A stretch of DNA of 64,000 nt from Talpa occidentalis (lineage: Eukaryota > Chordata > Mammalia > Eulipotyphla > Talpidae). Positions 35,411-46,980 of the stretch are shown here, one piece after another. The translations under genes were made by a program, and so were the position numbers. The DNA lies in the NCBI RefSeq assembly GCF_014898055.3, contig NW_023605194.1:98091258-98155257 (forward strand), in the 5' to 3' direction. How positions within the stretch are numbered: position 1 is the first letter of the stretch; each line of letters begins with the position of its first letter. The notes beneath the pieces are model-generated. The model ran no database searches. It was given only the letters and a program-made list of their open reading frames with translations, and was not told the origin of the DNA.

Positions 35411-35490
35411 TCTAACCTAAGAGGAGAAAGCACACATTGTACAAAAATGAAGAATGATGTAAAATATATATAAAATCAAAAAAAAAATTA
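35411..35490 (+). mobile_element. Minimal L1 3' tail insertion
   Basis: Only the last ~50 bp of an L1 3'UTR is present ('cattgtacaaaaatgaagaa', 'tgatgtaaaatatatataaa') plus an A-rich tail. It matches the end of the copy at 10250-10305. AAAAGAAACA occurs on both sides (about 35399 and 35491), a likely target duplication. Confidence 0.7.
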
Positions 35491-35534
35491 AAAAAAGAAA
35501 CACATGTAAATAAGGAAGTACTCCTTATCTGTTC

Positions 35535-35740
35535 AGTCTTCTATAAAAAATTACCACAGACTGGGTGGCTTAATAAACATAGAAATTTATTTTTCACCGT
35601 TCTGGAGACTGAGAAGTCAGAGATAAATTTCCCAGGGACACTTGATCTGGTAAGAACACACTTCTCACTGTGCCCTCCAAGACAGTTGTTTGGATTCCAA
35701 ATTAGGTGAGGTGAGGTGGAAAAGCCACTATATCCTGACA
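35535..35740 (-). repeat. MLT1/MaLR LTR relic
   Basis: The plus strand carries the well-known reverse complement of the MaLR LTR end: 'aaattaccacagactgggtg', 'gcttaataaacatagaaatt', 'caccgttctggagactgaga'. The polyadenylation region 'aataaatttc' on the minus strand is recognisable. Confidence 0.75.
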
Positions 35741-35754
35741 TCTTAGTGGTTTAA

Positions 35755-36447
35755 CATGATGGAAACTTCTTACTGCTTCGTGTACAGTTAATGTGTACAT
35801 TAATGAGAGGACTGTGGTCCGTAAAACGATTGTTAGGCAAGCAGAGAGCTGGCTGTAAATGCAGAGCCGTTATTGGTTCCTTTTTTTTCAACATGACAAA
35901 CTGTTTGGTTTTGTGGTGATCATCATGGTGCTTAGAAAGATAAGCACTCAGCTTTGTGCCTGGTTTTTAATCCAGGTCATTAGAAGTTTCTCCAGATCTG
36001 AGAGAGGCCCTTCTTGAATTTTGGTTACTCTCATCGCTCTCAAGAAAGCAGGTGCTTTAACAGTCTCTGTTCTTGTTCTTCAAGATTTTAGCTGTGGTGG
36101 AACAGAACATACCTGACTGACCAGCAGTAACCATCACTGGTTTTCCACTTCTGTAGTTCTTAAGAAGAACTACAGGTCATCATTTGATGTGGCCTTTCAC
36201 TGGCAGCCTTAGTAGAAGGTTTTGAACCTCTATGGGCCATGATGAAACAAAACCACAAGAGATTAAATCAAGGGAAATTATGCCAACAGCAGAAATTTTA
36301 AACTCAACATGTCTGAGGCTGCAATTGGTGTGAAATGCTACAACGTCACAATGTCCACAATGCCACTAGTTAATAGGAATTTGGGGGACACCAATTCACA
36401 TGTGGTCCATAGTTGACCAAAATGTCTTTCTGTGACACATGACTGTA
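35755..36447 (-). mobile_element. Tigger-like (pogo) DNA transposon relic
   Basis: On the minus strand, a start near 36241 gives MAHRGSKPSTKAASERPHQM, the N-terminal style of Tigger transposases. Further downstream, in another frame, VTKIQEGPLSDLEKLL then TWIKNQAQ matches the second helix-turn-helix (CENP-B-like) region. At 36402-36447 the plus strand ends with a terminal-repeat-like block '...gacacatgactgta', close to the Tigger end. Frames are broken; the catalytic DDE core is not present. An inactive, ancient element. Confidence 0.55.
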
Positions 36448-37291
36448 ATAGTCCAAGATAGTTGTTAAGATTTGTGGATCATTGCTACTGCGGTTATTCA
36501 GGCTGATAGAGATTTCCTCTTTCACACTCCATCTCTCGGCAACACCATCCTTGTTCGGTTCAGTTACAGAAAGTATGGAGCAGGGAGTGCAGGAATTCTC
36601 ATGGGCAAACCAGGACGTGAGCCGCGTCACCTATGCGGACTCCTTTCCCATAGAACTTTGTCCCATCACCACTCAGGGACGGTCACATGACCCCCCCCCC
36701 AAAAAAAAAAGACTGCATGTTGCTTACCAAAATGCCCAGCATGTATGTGGAACAAGTGCTTGTAAGATAATGTCATTTTTGATCTCTTTTAAGTACCTGT
36801 TCTTTTTCCCTGTCAGAACAGGCAGTTGTTTTGCTTAGAGATAAATGCTATTGAACAAAAGAAATACGAAATATCCAATGCTATTAATCTTGATCTTTGT
36901 GACTGAGGGAACAACTATTATTGATGTTCTTATTTCTTCTTCACCTTCACATCAAAGTCAGGGACTTTGAGTTCCCAGCTTTATGGATGAAGGGTTTCTT
37001 GTTGAACCAGGCCCTGAAGCAGGCCCTGGGCAGTCCATTGCACTATGTTCATGAAAACCAAATCTCAAGGTTATCTTGTTAAGAAAACTCCTTGGAATCA
37101 AAGTTGAATATGTCTTCTCTGTGTAGGACAGGAGTTCAGGCCAAATATGTACCCATAGACGGTACCTAGACAGACACACTGCTTTTTTTTTCTCTCTCTT
37201 CACTCAGAGTAAAAGATCCTTTGTGGCATTCAGCTTTCTCTTGCTAAATATGCAAATTAACTTTCCCTAGTCCTCACTGAGAAAGTCAACA
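36448..37291. other. Unassigned sequence
   Basis: Opposed frames at 36370-36838 have no recognised product. A C9/A10 run occurs at 36691-36710. No gene is called. Confidence 0.4.
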
Positions 37292-37934
37292 TGTAACAAG
37301 GTGATCCCCAGGGAAAGGGGATTTTCCAGGTTCCCTGCCCCACCCTAAGGAAGGGTTGAGCTGAGCAAGGAGGAGAAGCTAGAAAAGATGGAGAGAAGGA
37401 AGGTGATCAAGAAAAAGACCTGGAGGTACATGATCAGAGAGACATGTGAAGAAGCCGTGCTTGCTTTTTGAACTTGGATTTGTACCAAGGACTTGGAGGA
37501 CATTGAAAGAGAAGGAGATGTGGGTGAGAGACCTGTAGGGAGCTGACTATGGCAGCCTTTACCTTGACTTGTATTTTAATTTTGCTCTTTTCATCCCAGA
37601 CTTGCCTCTTCCCTTCTGTCCCTTTCCTATGGGTCCCCACTAGAATGTACCATGACCTGTGGCAACTTTTAGGGTCTTAGTGGTCCTGCTTTGGGCCAAC
37701 CCTGTTTGAATGGGCATTTACCCATGAGTAATTTTGGAAGCTTCATGGGGAAACAATTTTAACTATATTTTTTCTCTTCTCTCTAGCTCACACTAATTGT
37801 ATTAAAGTTCTTTTCCATTAAAGGTCTTATGCACTAGAGTATGTTTTGGCTTGATGGGGTGGAGGGCAAAACCCACTTAGAGCAGGCAGGTTTGGGGGTC
37901 CTGGGGTAACCCTCTCTCTGCCCTGTAAAAAACA
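37292..37934 (+). mobile_element. Solo LTR, type C, copy 1 (643 bp)
   Basis: It starts TGTAACAAGG and ends CCCTGTAAAAAACA. It aligns along its length with 62003-62648: 'ggttccctgccc', 'gttgagctgagcaagg', 'aagacctggagg', 'ctgactatggcagcctttac', 'tttcctatgggtcc', 'ccattaaaggtctta', 'gcactagagtatgtttt'. A polyadenylation signal of the ATTAAA type sits in 'gtattaaagttcttt'. No internal viral genes adjoin it. Shared edges in the two copies define the element. Confidence 0.85.
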
Positions 37935-38850
37935 TACCACTAAGATTCTTCATATTTGGGGGCGATTATTTCCTGTTCCCCAAATATTTTTTGCAACAGC
38001 ACAAAAGATTAAACCATGTTTTCTATATTTATATGCTTCTATAAGTCCAGTATTTCTCCCACTGAGTAAAATTCCCTGTAAATCTGTATTTACCGTTTCA
38101 AAAAAATTACTGAATATCTTTTCTTCTCTATGCATTATTCTAAATAATTTTTGAGGTAAGTGTGAAAGACTGGCTAATTCACTGCATTAGAATACTGAAT
38201 ATTCTACAAAGTTCTGTAATAACATAAACATGAACCTCTCCTAATTGGCATTCTGAGATACTGCATTTTTTTCAGAGACCAGCTCTGTTTGATTTTTGGG
38301 GTTTTTTTTTTTTTTTTTTGGCTTTCCTAATTAACCTAAATCTTGATTGCTTAGGAGATGCTGAAACAATTAACAATTGAGTCAGTCTTCCAAATGCCAA
38401 GTGAGACTATTTGCATTTAGGGAAAACAAAAAAATAAACAAACCAAAAATGCCAAGTCAGAGGCATGAAACCCCATGGAACAGACGGGCTATTGCTCATC
38501 ATTGTGTGACAGGTTTCAGAATCAAAACAAAAGATACTCAGAAATTGACTGGGGACTGCAATCTTCATTGACATCATCAAAACACAAAGTCAGGGGATCA
38601 TGAAAATCAGAATTGAACTCTTGAATTTATTTGGGTGCAGTTTTTATTAGCTTGAAAATTATTGCAGGATGTGAATTTTTTAAAACTTATGTGTCTGGGA
38701 AATTATTTTGACAGGTAAATATGTCATTCCTTATACTTACACAGTCTGAAAGAGAACTTTTAACTAATGTATTTCAAATGGTGTCCAGAACTGATCCATG
38801 GATGACTGGCTAACTCCCGAGATAAGAACCGGTACAACTCATTAATTCAA
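37935..38850. other. Unassigned sequence
   Basis: No gene or named repeat; a poly-T run at 38305-38320 has no retroposon attached. Confidence 0.4.
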
Positions 38851-38855
38851 GTATT

Positions 38856-38990
38856 TAAGAAACATTTATCAAGCAATTAATATGTGCCAGACATTGAGCT
38901 AGATGCTGGTGCTACCAAAGGAAACATAGAAGATATAGGCATTGAAGGGTGATAGACACATGGGCATTGAAGCAAAGTCTTTACTGTATA
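38856..38990 (-). repeat. L2 LINE 3' end (ancient)
   Basis: Plus strand 'aacatttatcaagcaattaa', 'tatgtgccagacattgagct' and 'agatgctggtgctaccaaag' is the reverse complement of the L2 terminus. Confidence 0.7.
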
Positions 38991-39779
38991 AGGGAGAATG
39001 AACAGGACACCCTTGGAAACCATGAGTTGAATGGCATGGGGTGTGCGGGGTAGAGAAGAAATGGCATGAAACTCAAAGGAACAGGAGTTTGGAATAGACT
39101 CCAACTAAACAAGAGGGTGCTGACTCCACTGTCAACCCTAAGGTACCTGTGTAGACCTGTGTTCACCTCGAGTGACAGGTGACCTAAGGATGCCAAGGAT
39201 GACCTTTATGAATAAAACCATCAACTTGAGAGGCTTTCAAAGACATATTTTGGCTAAGCCATGGAGGGGAAAGAAGTATTCAGTGTGTCCTAAGATATTT
39301 GACAGATAGCTTTTGAACCTCAGATTGTAGGTGAGCAGTTCTTTTAGGCATTAACACTACAGTGAAGAACTCTTTGATCTCATGGGGCTTACATGTTAGT
39401 GTGCTAAATAGAGAATAACTTAGTAAATGAAGGAGGACTTTCTCATCTCATTGTAGAGGCTGGAGAAGACAGCTTCCCTTTCATACCCACTGCTTTCCAT
39501 GAGATAAAGAATTCCCTCCACAGTGTGGGGATATATTAATGTGTTATGTTGAGAAGAGAATGAATGACTGAGCAGGTAATTTAAGGCACAGTTTCCATAA
39601 GGTGGTCCAAATTAGTCTAAGATAGCAAACTTCATGACACTGTCATATATATTCATTGTCCTGCTCCTCGTTCTCCAAAACTGTCACATAAGAATAGCCA
39701 GATAAACAAAAATATGTTATCAGAACTCACGCTTATTATTTTTAGGGAACTGAGAGACATTTGTCCTGGTCAGTGTTTT
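38991..39779. other. Unassigned sequence
   Basis: Nothing confidently recognised. 'ctcatggggcttacatgtta' at 39380-39400 hints at more L2, minus strand. Confidence 0.4.
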
Positions 39780-39796
39780 CCCTGTATTTATTCTTT

Positions 39797-39960
39797 TCTT
39801 TTTTAAGATTTATTTATTTATTTATACAAGCACTGGGTACAGTCAGAAGTGCGGGAGGGTGAGAGAATTCACCAGAGCCAGAGTGGGGAGCAGAGCAGGC
39901 AGAAGGACTGAAGTACACTGCTGAGGGGAGCAGCGGGTGGCAGGAGAGGTCTGTGTGCCA
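39797..39960 (-). repeat. 5'-truncated SINE with target duplication
   Basis: Read on the minus strand it starts abruptly inside the body (GGCACACAGACCTCTCCTGC) and continues to '...GTACCCAGTGCTTGTATAAA' and an A tail. The tRNA-like head with A and B boxes is missing. A perfect 17-bp duplication CCCTGTATTTATTCTTT directly abuts both ends (39780-39796, 39961-39977), so it inserted already truncated. Confidence 0.94.
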
Positions 39961-39977
39961 CCCTGTATTTATTCTTT

Positions 39978-41530
39978 CTTGATGTTTTGCTTTTCCCCCA
40001 CTCATTTTATTTATTCCAATTGTCATTTAGTAGAAAGAATAGAAAATAGACAGGAAGAAGTGACCATAACAAGTAGTTTTACAAGATGTAACAAGATTCA
40101 TCTATTAAAATTTGGCTTTAAATTTCTGCAGAATACTTACCACAAAAAAGGGTGACATGAAAAAACTTTTAGAGGGGATGGCTGTTTCTCACTTTGATTA
40201 TGTTGCTAGCCCACAGGTATATGCCTATGTCCAAACTCGTCAAATCTTGTACATGAAATCCGTACAGTTTTTGTCTATCAATAAAACTATTTTTAAAAAA
40301 GAACCATAGAAGAAATTGAAAATGAGCTCACATTTTAAACTGTTGATTGTTTTGTTAAACAATGTCCCATTAAGGGACCCCAGGGCCTGGGCACTATGTA
40401 GATGTTGGTGCAACGATAGGTATCAAGGCAGACGCTGGCTCTGACCCTGCACGTCCATCAGGATACAGAAGACGCAACAAGCAGTCACAACAATGGGCTG
40501 TGATGAGGAAGTTCAGCACCATGGAAACATGAAGCTGGGCAATCCTGGTCTGGGGGTGGGGAGGGTCAAGACTGTAATTCACGAGTCACACACTGACTCA
40601 TACAGCTATCAGTGACAGGCAGGCTGACCTCTACAGACTTCAGCTGGAGGGGAAAAAAATCAATTTTCTTTTATATGACCATTTTGCTCACACATCAGCA
40701 TCCCTCATTCCTCTCCACTTATTCCTGAAAGCAGCCCCTTTTTAGAGGCTCCAAACATGGTAATTAAACAAAGGGGATTCTAGAAGGGCGGACAAAGCAT
40801 TAAGGATGGTTTCATTTTACATAAATACCAAATTTTCTGCCTCAGTAAGGTTGCAGCTGTGACAGGAATTAGGCTATTTTCTAGGTCATATATTTCTAAA
40901 GCATCATATAAAGAAAATATTAATACATCAAGAAAAATGAAACAAGTAGACAATTATTTTAAAACCTTGTGAGGAGACAATTTTATAATAAAATGGACAA
41001 TGTAGCATATTGAATAAACCAAGGAAATTATATTGCTCATATAAAGTGAGATGTATTCTTCAGTTAAATCTTTGAACATATGAAGAATCAAGTCCTAAAT
41101 TTAGTGTCCTGTTCTACACAGGATTCTGAATAGAAGTCAAAATAATTGGGATATGATGAATCTAGCACCATTTTCTATATAATAATCCTCTATAGATTCA
41201 GGAAAATTTATAAATTGTCTTTCTATGAATAACAGTTTTTAAAAATTAACAGATGCTTTGTATTTGGGGCACAGGAGTTGAGAGACTGGGCACACGGCTG
41301 AAGCATGAATATTAGCCGGCAATGAAATTATTTGATTCAGATCAGAATTAATCAACATGGGGTGAATAATGTTTAGTCACAGACTAGACACAGATCAGTA
41401 AATTAGCACCAGGTTGGTAATTAGCAGAGCTTCCTGGGAATGAATGACACCTCTAAATGCAGCGCAAAACAGCTCCTTTTATATTCTGCTCCATGCCTTC
41501 TTTCATCCTCTGTTTAGACTTTAGTCACAG
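39978..41530. other. Unassigned sequence
   Basis: No gene or repeat recognised; AT-rich. Confidence 0.4.
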
Positions 41531-41539
41531 AGGGATTGA

Positions 41540-41710
41540 TGTATACTGCAAAGAGCCTGGAGTCAGAAGATCTACATTCTGGTCTCAGGGCTGCTAGAAG
41601 TTAACTGTCTGACCTTAGGAAAAAAAAAAAAATAAGTTCTACCTTTCTTAGATACTTTAGAAAGCAAGGTTGTGAGAGGAGCAAAATAAGATCAGGAATG
41701 TAGAAAATTA
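41540..41710 (-). repeat. MIR SINE (ancient)
   Basis: Plus strand 'agcctggagtcagaagatct', 'acattctggtctcagggctg', 'ctgtctgaccttaggaaaaa' and 'ggttgtgagaggagcaaaat' is the reverse complement of MIR. Confidence 0.65.
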
Positions 41711-41884
41711 ATTGTCACAAATATAAAATACTATGCATACATACAATTATACATCATGATAGTAATTAAAAGAAATAAAAATGATCACTTAAGGGACATC
41801 AAAAATAGTCTGTTGGCAGAATTCTCATTTCTTTTTTTTTTTTTTTTTTTTTAATAAATTTTATTGTTATATTCCCCATACAAT

Positions 41885-41940
41885 TGCAGCCCCCCCATTC
41901 TGACCCCAATCCCTCCCCTCCCACCCCCGCCCCCCTAAAA
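41885..41940 (-). other. G-rich tract in L1 3'UTR (possible G-quadruplex)
   Basis: On the element strand this is a run of G blocks (GGGGGG, GGGGG, GGGAGGGGAGGG, GGGG) within about 50 bp. At least four G-runs of three or more are present, enough for a quadruplex. Equivalent tracts recur at 15060-15110, 30806-30852 and 61541-61590. Confidence 0.7.
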
Positions 41941-42024
41941 GTGTCTCTGGTTCATAGTTTTTTGTTGATTTTGATTTTCACTTTCTTATAGTTATTCATT
42001 TTCCTGGTCCCTTATTTAAGTTTT

Positions 42025-45000
42025 CTAGATTCCTGCTATGAGTGAGACCATCCGGTATTTTTCTTTTTCTTTTTGGCTTATTTCGCTGAGCATGATCCCT
42101 TCCAGCGCCATCCATGTTGCTGCAAATTGCATGTGTTTATCTTTTTTGAATGCTGAGTAATATTCCATGGTATATATGTACCACATCTTCTTGATCCAGT
42201 CATCTACTTTTGGGCATTTGGGTTGTTTCCAAAGCTTAGCTATTGTAAACAGTGCTGCTATAAACATAGGGGTGCAGGTGTTCTTTGGAATTGATGTTTC
42301 TGTGTCCTTTGGGTAAATACCTAGGAGTGGAATTGCTGGATCATATGGAAGCTCTATGTTTAGTAGGTCCAGAAATCTCCACACAGCTTTCCACAGTGGT
42401 TGGACCAGTTTGCACTCCCACCAACAGTGCAGAAGAGTTCCTTTTTCTCCACACCCTCGCCAACATTTGTTGTTGCTAGTTTTTTAATATGTGCCATTCT
42501 CACTGGTGTAAGATGGTATCTCATGGTAGTTTTGATTTGCATTTCCCTGATGACAAGTGATGTTGAACATTTTTCATATGCCTGTTGGCCATTTGCATTT
42601 CCTCTTCAGAGAAGTTTCTTTTAAGCTCTTCTGCCCATTTTTTGACTGGATTATTTTCTTTGTTGTTGTTGAGTCTCATCAGCTCTTTGCAGATTTTTGT
42701 GATCAGTCCTTTATCATTAGTGTTGGGTGCAAAAATGTTCTCCCAGTTGGTGGGGTTTCTCTTTGTTTTTGTTATTGTCTCTTTTGCTGTGCAAAAGCTC
42801 TTTAATTTGATGTAGTCCCAGCTGTTTATCTTTGCCTTCACTATCACTGCTTTGGGTGATGTGTCTGTAAAGATGTCTTTGATGTGCAAATCACGTAGTG
42901 TTTCGCCTATATTTCCTTCTATATATTTTATGGTTTCAGGTCTTATGTCTAGTTCTTTAATCCATTTTGAGTTGATTTTTGTGTATGGTGTGAGGTGGTG
43001 GTCAAGCTTCATTCTTTTGCATGTAGCGACCCAGTTTTCCCAGCACCATTTATTGAACAAACTTTCTTTGCTCCAATGCATATTCTTTGCTCCTTTGTCA
43101 AAGATTAGTTGACCATAAATCTGTGGGTTTATTTCTGGATTTTCTATTCGATTCCATTGGTCTGTATGTCTGTTCTTGTTCCAATACCATGCAGTTTTGA
43201 TGATTATGGCTTTGTAGTATAGTTTGAAGTCTGGGAGTCTGATGCCTCCATTCCCTTCTTTTTTTTCAGGAGAGCTTTGGCTATTCGGGTTTTTGTGATT
43301 CCATATGAATTTCATCAATAATTGTTCTATTTCTTTGAAGAATGACATTGAATTTTGATTGGAATAGCATTGAATCTGTATATTGCTTTTGGTAGGATGG
43401 CCATTTTAATAATGTTTATTCTTCCAATCCATGAGCAGGGGATGTCTCTCCATTTCTTTGTGTCTTCTTCTATTTCTTTTAACAGTGTTTTATAGTTTTC
43501 TTTGTATAGGTCCTTTACCTCTTTTGTTAGATTTATTCCCAAATATTTGATTTTTTTTGTTTCAATAACAAAAGGGATGGTCTTTTTGATTTCTTCTTCT
43601 TCAGATTTATTGTTTGTGTATAGGAAGGCTACTGACTTTTGCGTGTTGATTTTGTATCCTGCCACTTTACTGAACTGATTGATGAGTTGAATTAGCTTTT
43701 CTGTGGAGTTTTTGGGGTTCTCTATGTATAATATCATATCGTCTGCAAATAGTGATAGTTTGACTTCTTCTTTTCCTATTTGGATTCCTTGGATGTCTTT
43801 CTCTTGTCTTATTGCCCTGGCTAGGACTTCCAGTATTATATTGAAAAGCAATGGTGAGAGTGGACATCCTTGTCTTGTTCCAGATCTTAATGGAATTGCT
43901 TTCAGCTTTTCACCATTGAGAATGATACTGGCTGTTGGCTTGTCATAGATGGCCTTTATGATGTTGAGGTATGTTCCTTGTATCCCCAGAATTTCAAGGG
44001 CTTTTATCATGAATGGGTGTTGCACTTTGTCGAAAGCTTTCTCAGCATCTATTGATATTATCATATGGTTTTATATTTCTTTTTGTTGATGTGTTGGATA
44101 ACGTTGATTGATTTTCGGATGTTAAACCATCCTTGTGTCCCTGGAATGAATCCTACTTGGTCGTGGTGAATTATCTTATGGATACATTGTTGGATTCTGA
44201 TAGCTAAAATTTTATTGAGGATTTTTGCATCAGTGTTCATTAGGGAGATTGGCCTGTAGTTTTCCTTTTTTGTGTTGTCCTTGTTCGGTTTTGGTATTAG
44301 TGTAATGTTGGCTTCATAAACGTGTTTGGTATTGTCCCTTCCTTCTCAATTTTTTGGAAGAGTTTGTGAAGGATAGGCACTAATTCGTCTCTGAATGTTT
44401 GGTAGAATTCATTTGTAAATCCATCAGGTCCTGGGCTTTTGTTTTTGGGAGGTTTTTGATTACCATTTCAATTTCGCTAATTGTAATTGGTCTGTTTAGG
44501 TGTTCTATTTCTTCTTTATCTAGCTTTGGGTGATTGTAGAGTTGTAGGAATTTGTCCATCTCCTCTAGATTGTTAAACTTGTTTCCATATAACTGTTCAT
44601 AGTAGTTACTGATTATTCTTTTGATTTCTGCTGTGTCCGTTGTGATTTCTCCTCTTCATTGATGATCCTGTTATTTGTGCTTTCTCCCTTTTTTCCTTTG
44701 TGAGCCTGGCTAGGGGTTTGTCTATTTTATTGATTTTTCAAAGAACCAGCTCTGGTTTCATTGATCTTTTGATTGTTTTTTTAGTTCAATTCATTTATTT
44801 CTGCTTGGTTTTTATATTTCTTTTCTTCTACTGGTTTTGGGTTTTTTTTTGTTCTTTTTCTAGATCTTTGAGCTTCGAGATGAGGTTGTTTCTTTGCGTT
44901 CTTTCTTGTTTCTTGATGTGAGCTTCTATTGCTATATTTTCCTCTTATTACTGCTTTTGCTGCATCCCATACATTTAGGATATTAGTGTCCTCCTTGTCG

Positions 45001-45810
45001 TTCAATTCAAAAAATTTTTTAATTTCTTCTTTGATCTCCTCATTAGTCCAATGGTTTCCAGTAGGTGGTTTAATCTCCATGAGGTAGGAAAGTTCCTGCT
45101 TCTTTTTATGGTTTATTTCTAGTTTGATGCCTTCATGGTCAGAAAAGATGGTTGATATGATTTCAATCTTGGTGTATCTGTTGATGTTTGTCTTGTGCCC
45201 CAGTATGTGATCGATCCTGGAGAATGATCCGTGTTGCGCTTGAGAAAAATGTGTACTCCGTTTTTGGGGTTTAGTGTTCTATAGATGCTGTTAAGCCTAA
45301 TTGCTCTAGGTCCTTATTAGAGCTTTGGTTTCTTTACTTATTTTTGTCTTGTTGATCTATCCATGTTGATAGTGGTTGTTGAAGTCTCCCACTACGTATG
45401 TGTTTTCTCTGATGTCTGTTTTCAGAGAGGACAACAGTTGTCTGATATATTTTGGTGCTCCTTCGTTTGGTGAGTATATGTTAATGAGTGTTATTTCTTC
45501 TTGAAGTATTGTCCCCTTGATCATAATGTAGTGACCATTGGGGTCTCTTTTTATCTTTTTGAGTTTGAAATCTGTTTTATCTGATATAAGTATAGCTGTT
45601 CCTGCTTTCTTTTTGGTCCATTTGCTTGTAGGATTGTTTCATCCTTTAACTTTGAGCCTATTTTTATCTTTGTAGCTAAATTGTTTCCTGGAGACAGCAA
45701 AGGTTGGTTTTGTTTCTTAATCCAGGCTGCCACTCTTGTCTTTTTATTGAAGAGTTTAGTCCATTTACATTTAGAGTTAATATTGATATGTTAACATCTG
45801 TATTTGCCAT
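42025..45810 (-). pseudogene. L1 ORF2 (endonuclease and reverse transcriptase), broken
   Basis: A start at 45810 gives an apurinic-type endonuclease N-terminus (ISILTLNVNGLNSSIKRQ); the endonuclease SDH motif is near 45132-45141. The reverse transcriptase lies in the 43327-44064 frame, with [13 protein letters not shown] and the catalytic FADD at 43738-43749. The C-terminal region follows in 42521-43348 and 42025-42384, with the Cys/His-rich motif between them. Frameshifts near 45.7, 44.1, 43.34, 42.53 and 42.45 kb disable it. Expected intact length is about 1260 residues. Confidence 0.93.
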
Positions 45811-45832
45811 TGTGTTTGTCTTTCCTTTGATT

Positions 45833-46980
45833 TTATTTATTTATTCTTTTAATAACTTTTTTTTTTTTTTGGCCTTCTTTCATGTTATTCGTCCTCTGAG
45901 GTTCTGGCTTTAGGACTCCTTGTAGTATTTTTTGGAGTGGGGTTTTAGTTGCAATGAAATTCCGGAGTTTCTGTTTGTCTGGGAAGGTCCATATTCTTTC
46001 TTCAAAGAGGAAGGAGAGCTTTGCGGGATAGAGTATTCTTGGTTGGCATCTGTTTTCTTGGAGTCTGTTGACTATGTCCCTCCACTCTCTCCTTGCCCGT
46101 AGTGTTTCTTCGGAGAAGTCTGATGTCAGCCTGATTGGTTTTCTTTGAATGTTATCTGTTTTTCCCTCTTCAGCTTCATTTTTTTCCTTGTCCTGGATTC
46201 TTGGGGCTTTACTATATGTGTCTTGCTGTATTTTTCCTTTCGTCGTGGAAGTTTGGTGTTCTTCTTGCTTCTTGTATATCAATTTTCAGCTCCTTCTTCA
46301 CATTTGGGAAGTTCTCTTCAATTATCTCTTTGAATATTTTCTCTGTTCCTACATCTCTCTCCTCTCCTTCTGGTATTCCTATAACTCTTATATTTCCTTT
46401 CCTCATGGAGTCAGATAGTTCCCGAAGTCTTTCTTCGTTCTTTTTCCTTCGTACTTCTCTTTCCTTTTCTGTTTTGGTTCTTTTTATTTCTGTGTCTTCA
46501 AGATTACTTATTCGTTCTTCCATTCACTCTTCTGCTTTCATTGCTTTTCCCAGAATTCTTTAGTTCTTCCCATTAATTCTTTGATCTCCTGCATTTCTTT
46601 ACTTCCCTCTTTAGGGACTCAATTTCTTTCTTCTGACCATTGTTTTCCCTCTCTAGGGACTCAATTGCATTCTTCTGATCGTTGATTATTTTCCCTTATC
46701 ATTGTTTTCCTTTATGACTTTGTCAGTTTTTTAATCACGGCAATTTTAATTCTCTTTCTGGAAGGCTCAGAAGTTCTTCCAAGTTACTGTCGTTGCCATC
46801 TGGGGGCTGGTTTTCTTTTTGTGGTGTGCTTTTTCTCTGGAGAGTTGCTAGGTTGCGTGTGGTTCTTCTCCTCCCTACTGTCTGTTTTCTAATTTGCCGT
46901 ATGCGTTGGGACACTGTGTTGTTGGGACTGGCCGCATCTTGGGTGGGTTCTCTGTTCCCTCTGGTTCTTCCAGGAGTCAT
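45833..46980 (-). pseudogene. L1 ORF1 (RNA-binding chaperone), broken
   Basis: The N-terminal piece (46980-46735) is basic and disordered. The next part is a coiled-coil-type, Glu/Lys-rich stretch (46523-46212) ending in NIRVIGIPEGEE, IIEENFPN and QEARRTP, the RRM-domain signature. The C-terminal domain is in another frame (46282-45833): KPIRLTSDFSEETLRARREW and RILYPAKLSF. At least two frame changes separate the parts. ORF1p normally trimerises and coats L1 RNA. The stop lies about 22 bp before the ORF2 start. Confidence 0.9.

Noticed and set aside
42557..42815. Phe/Leu-rich membrane-like peptides on the plus strand, also at 46135-46563 and 60670-60927
   Set aside because: They are antisense frames of L1 ORF1/ORF2; the hydrophobicity comes from the T-rich strand.
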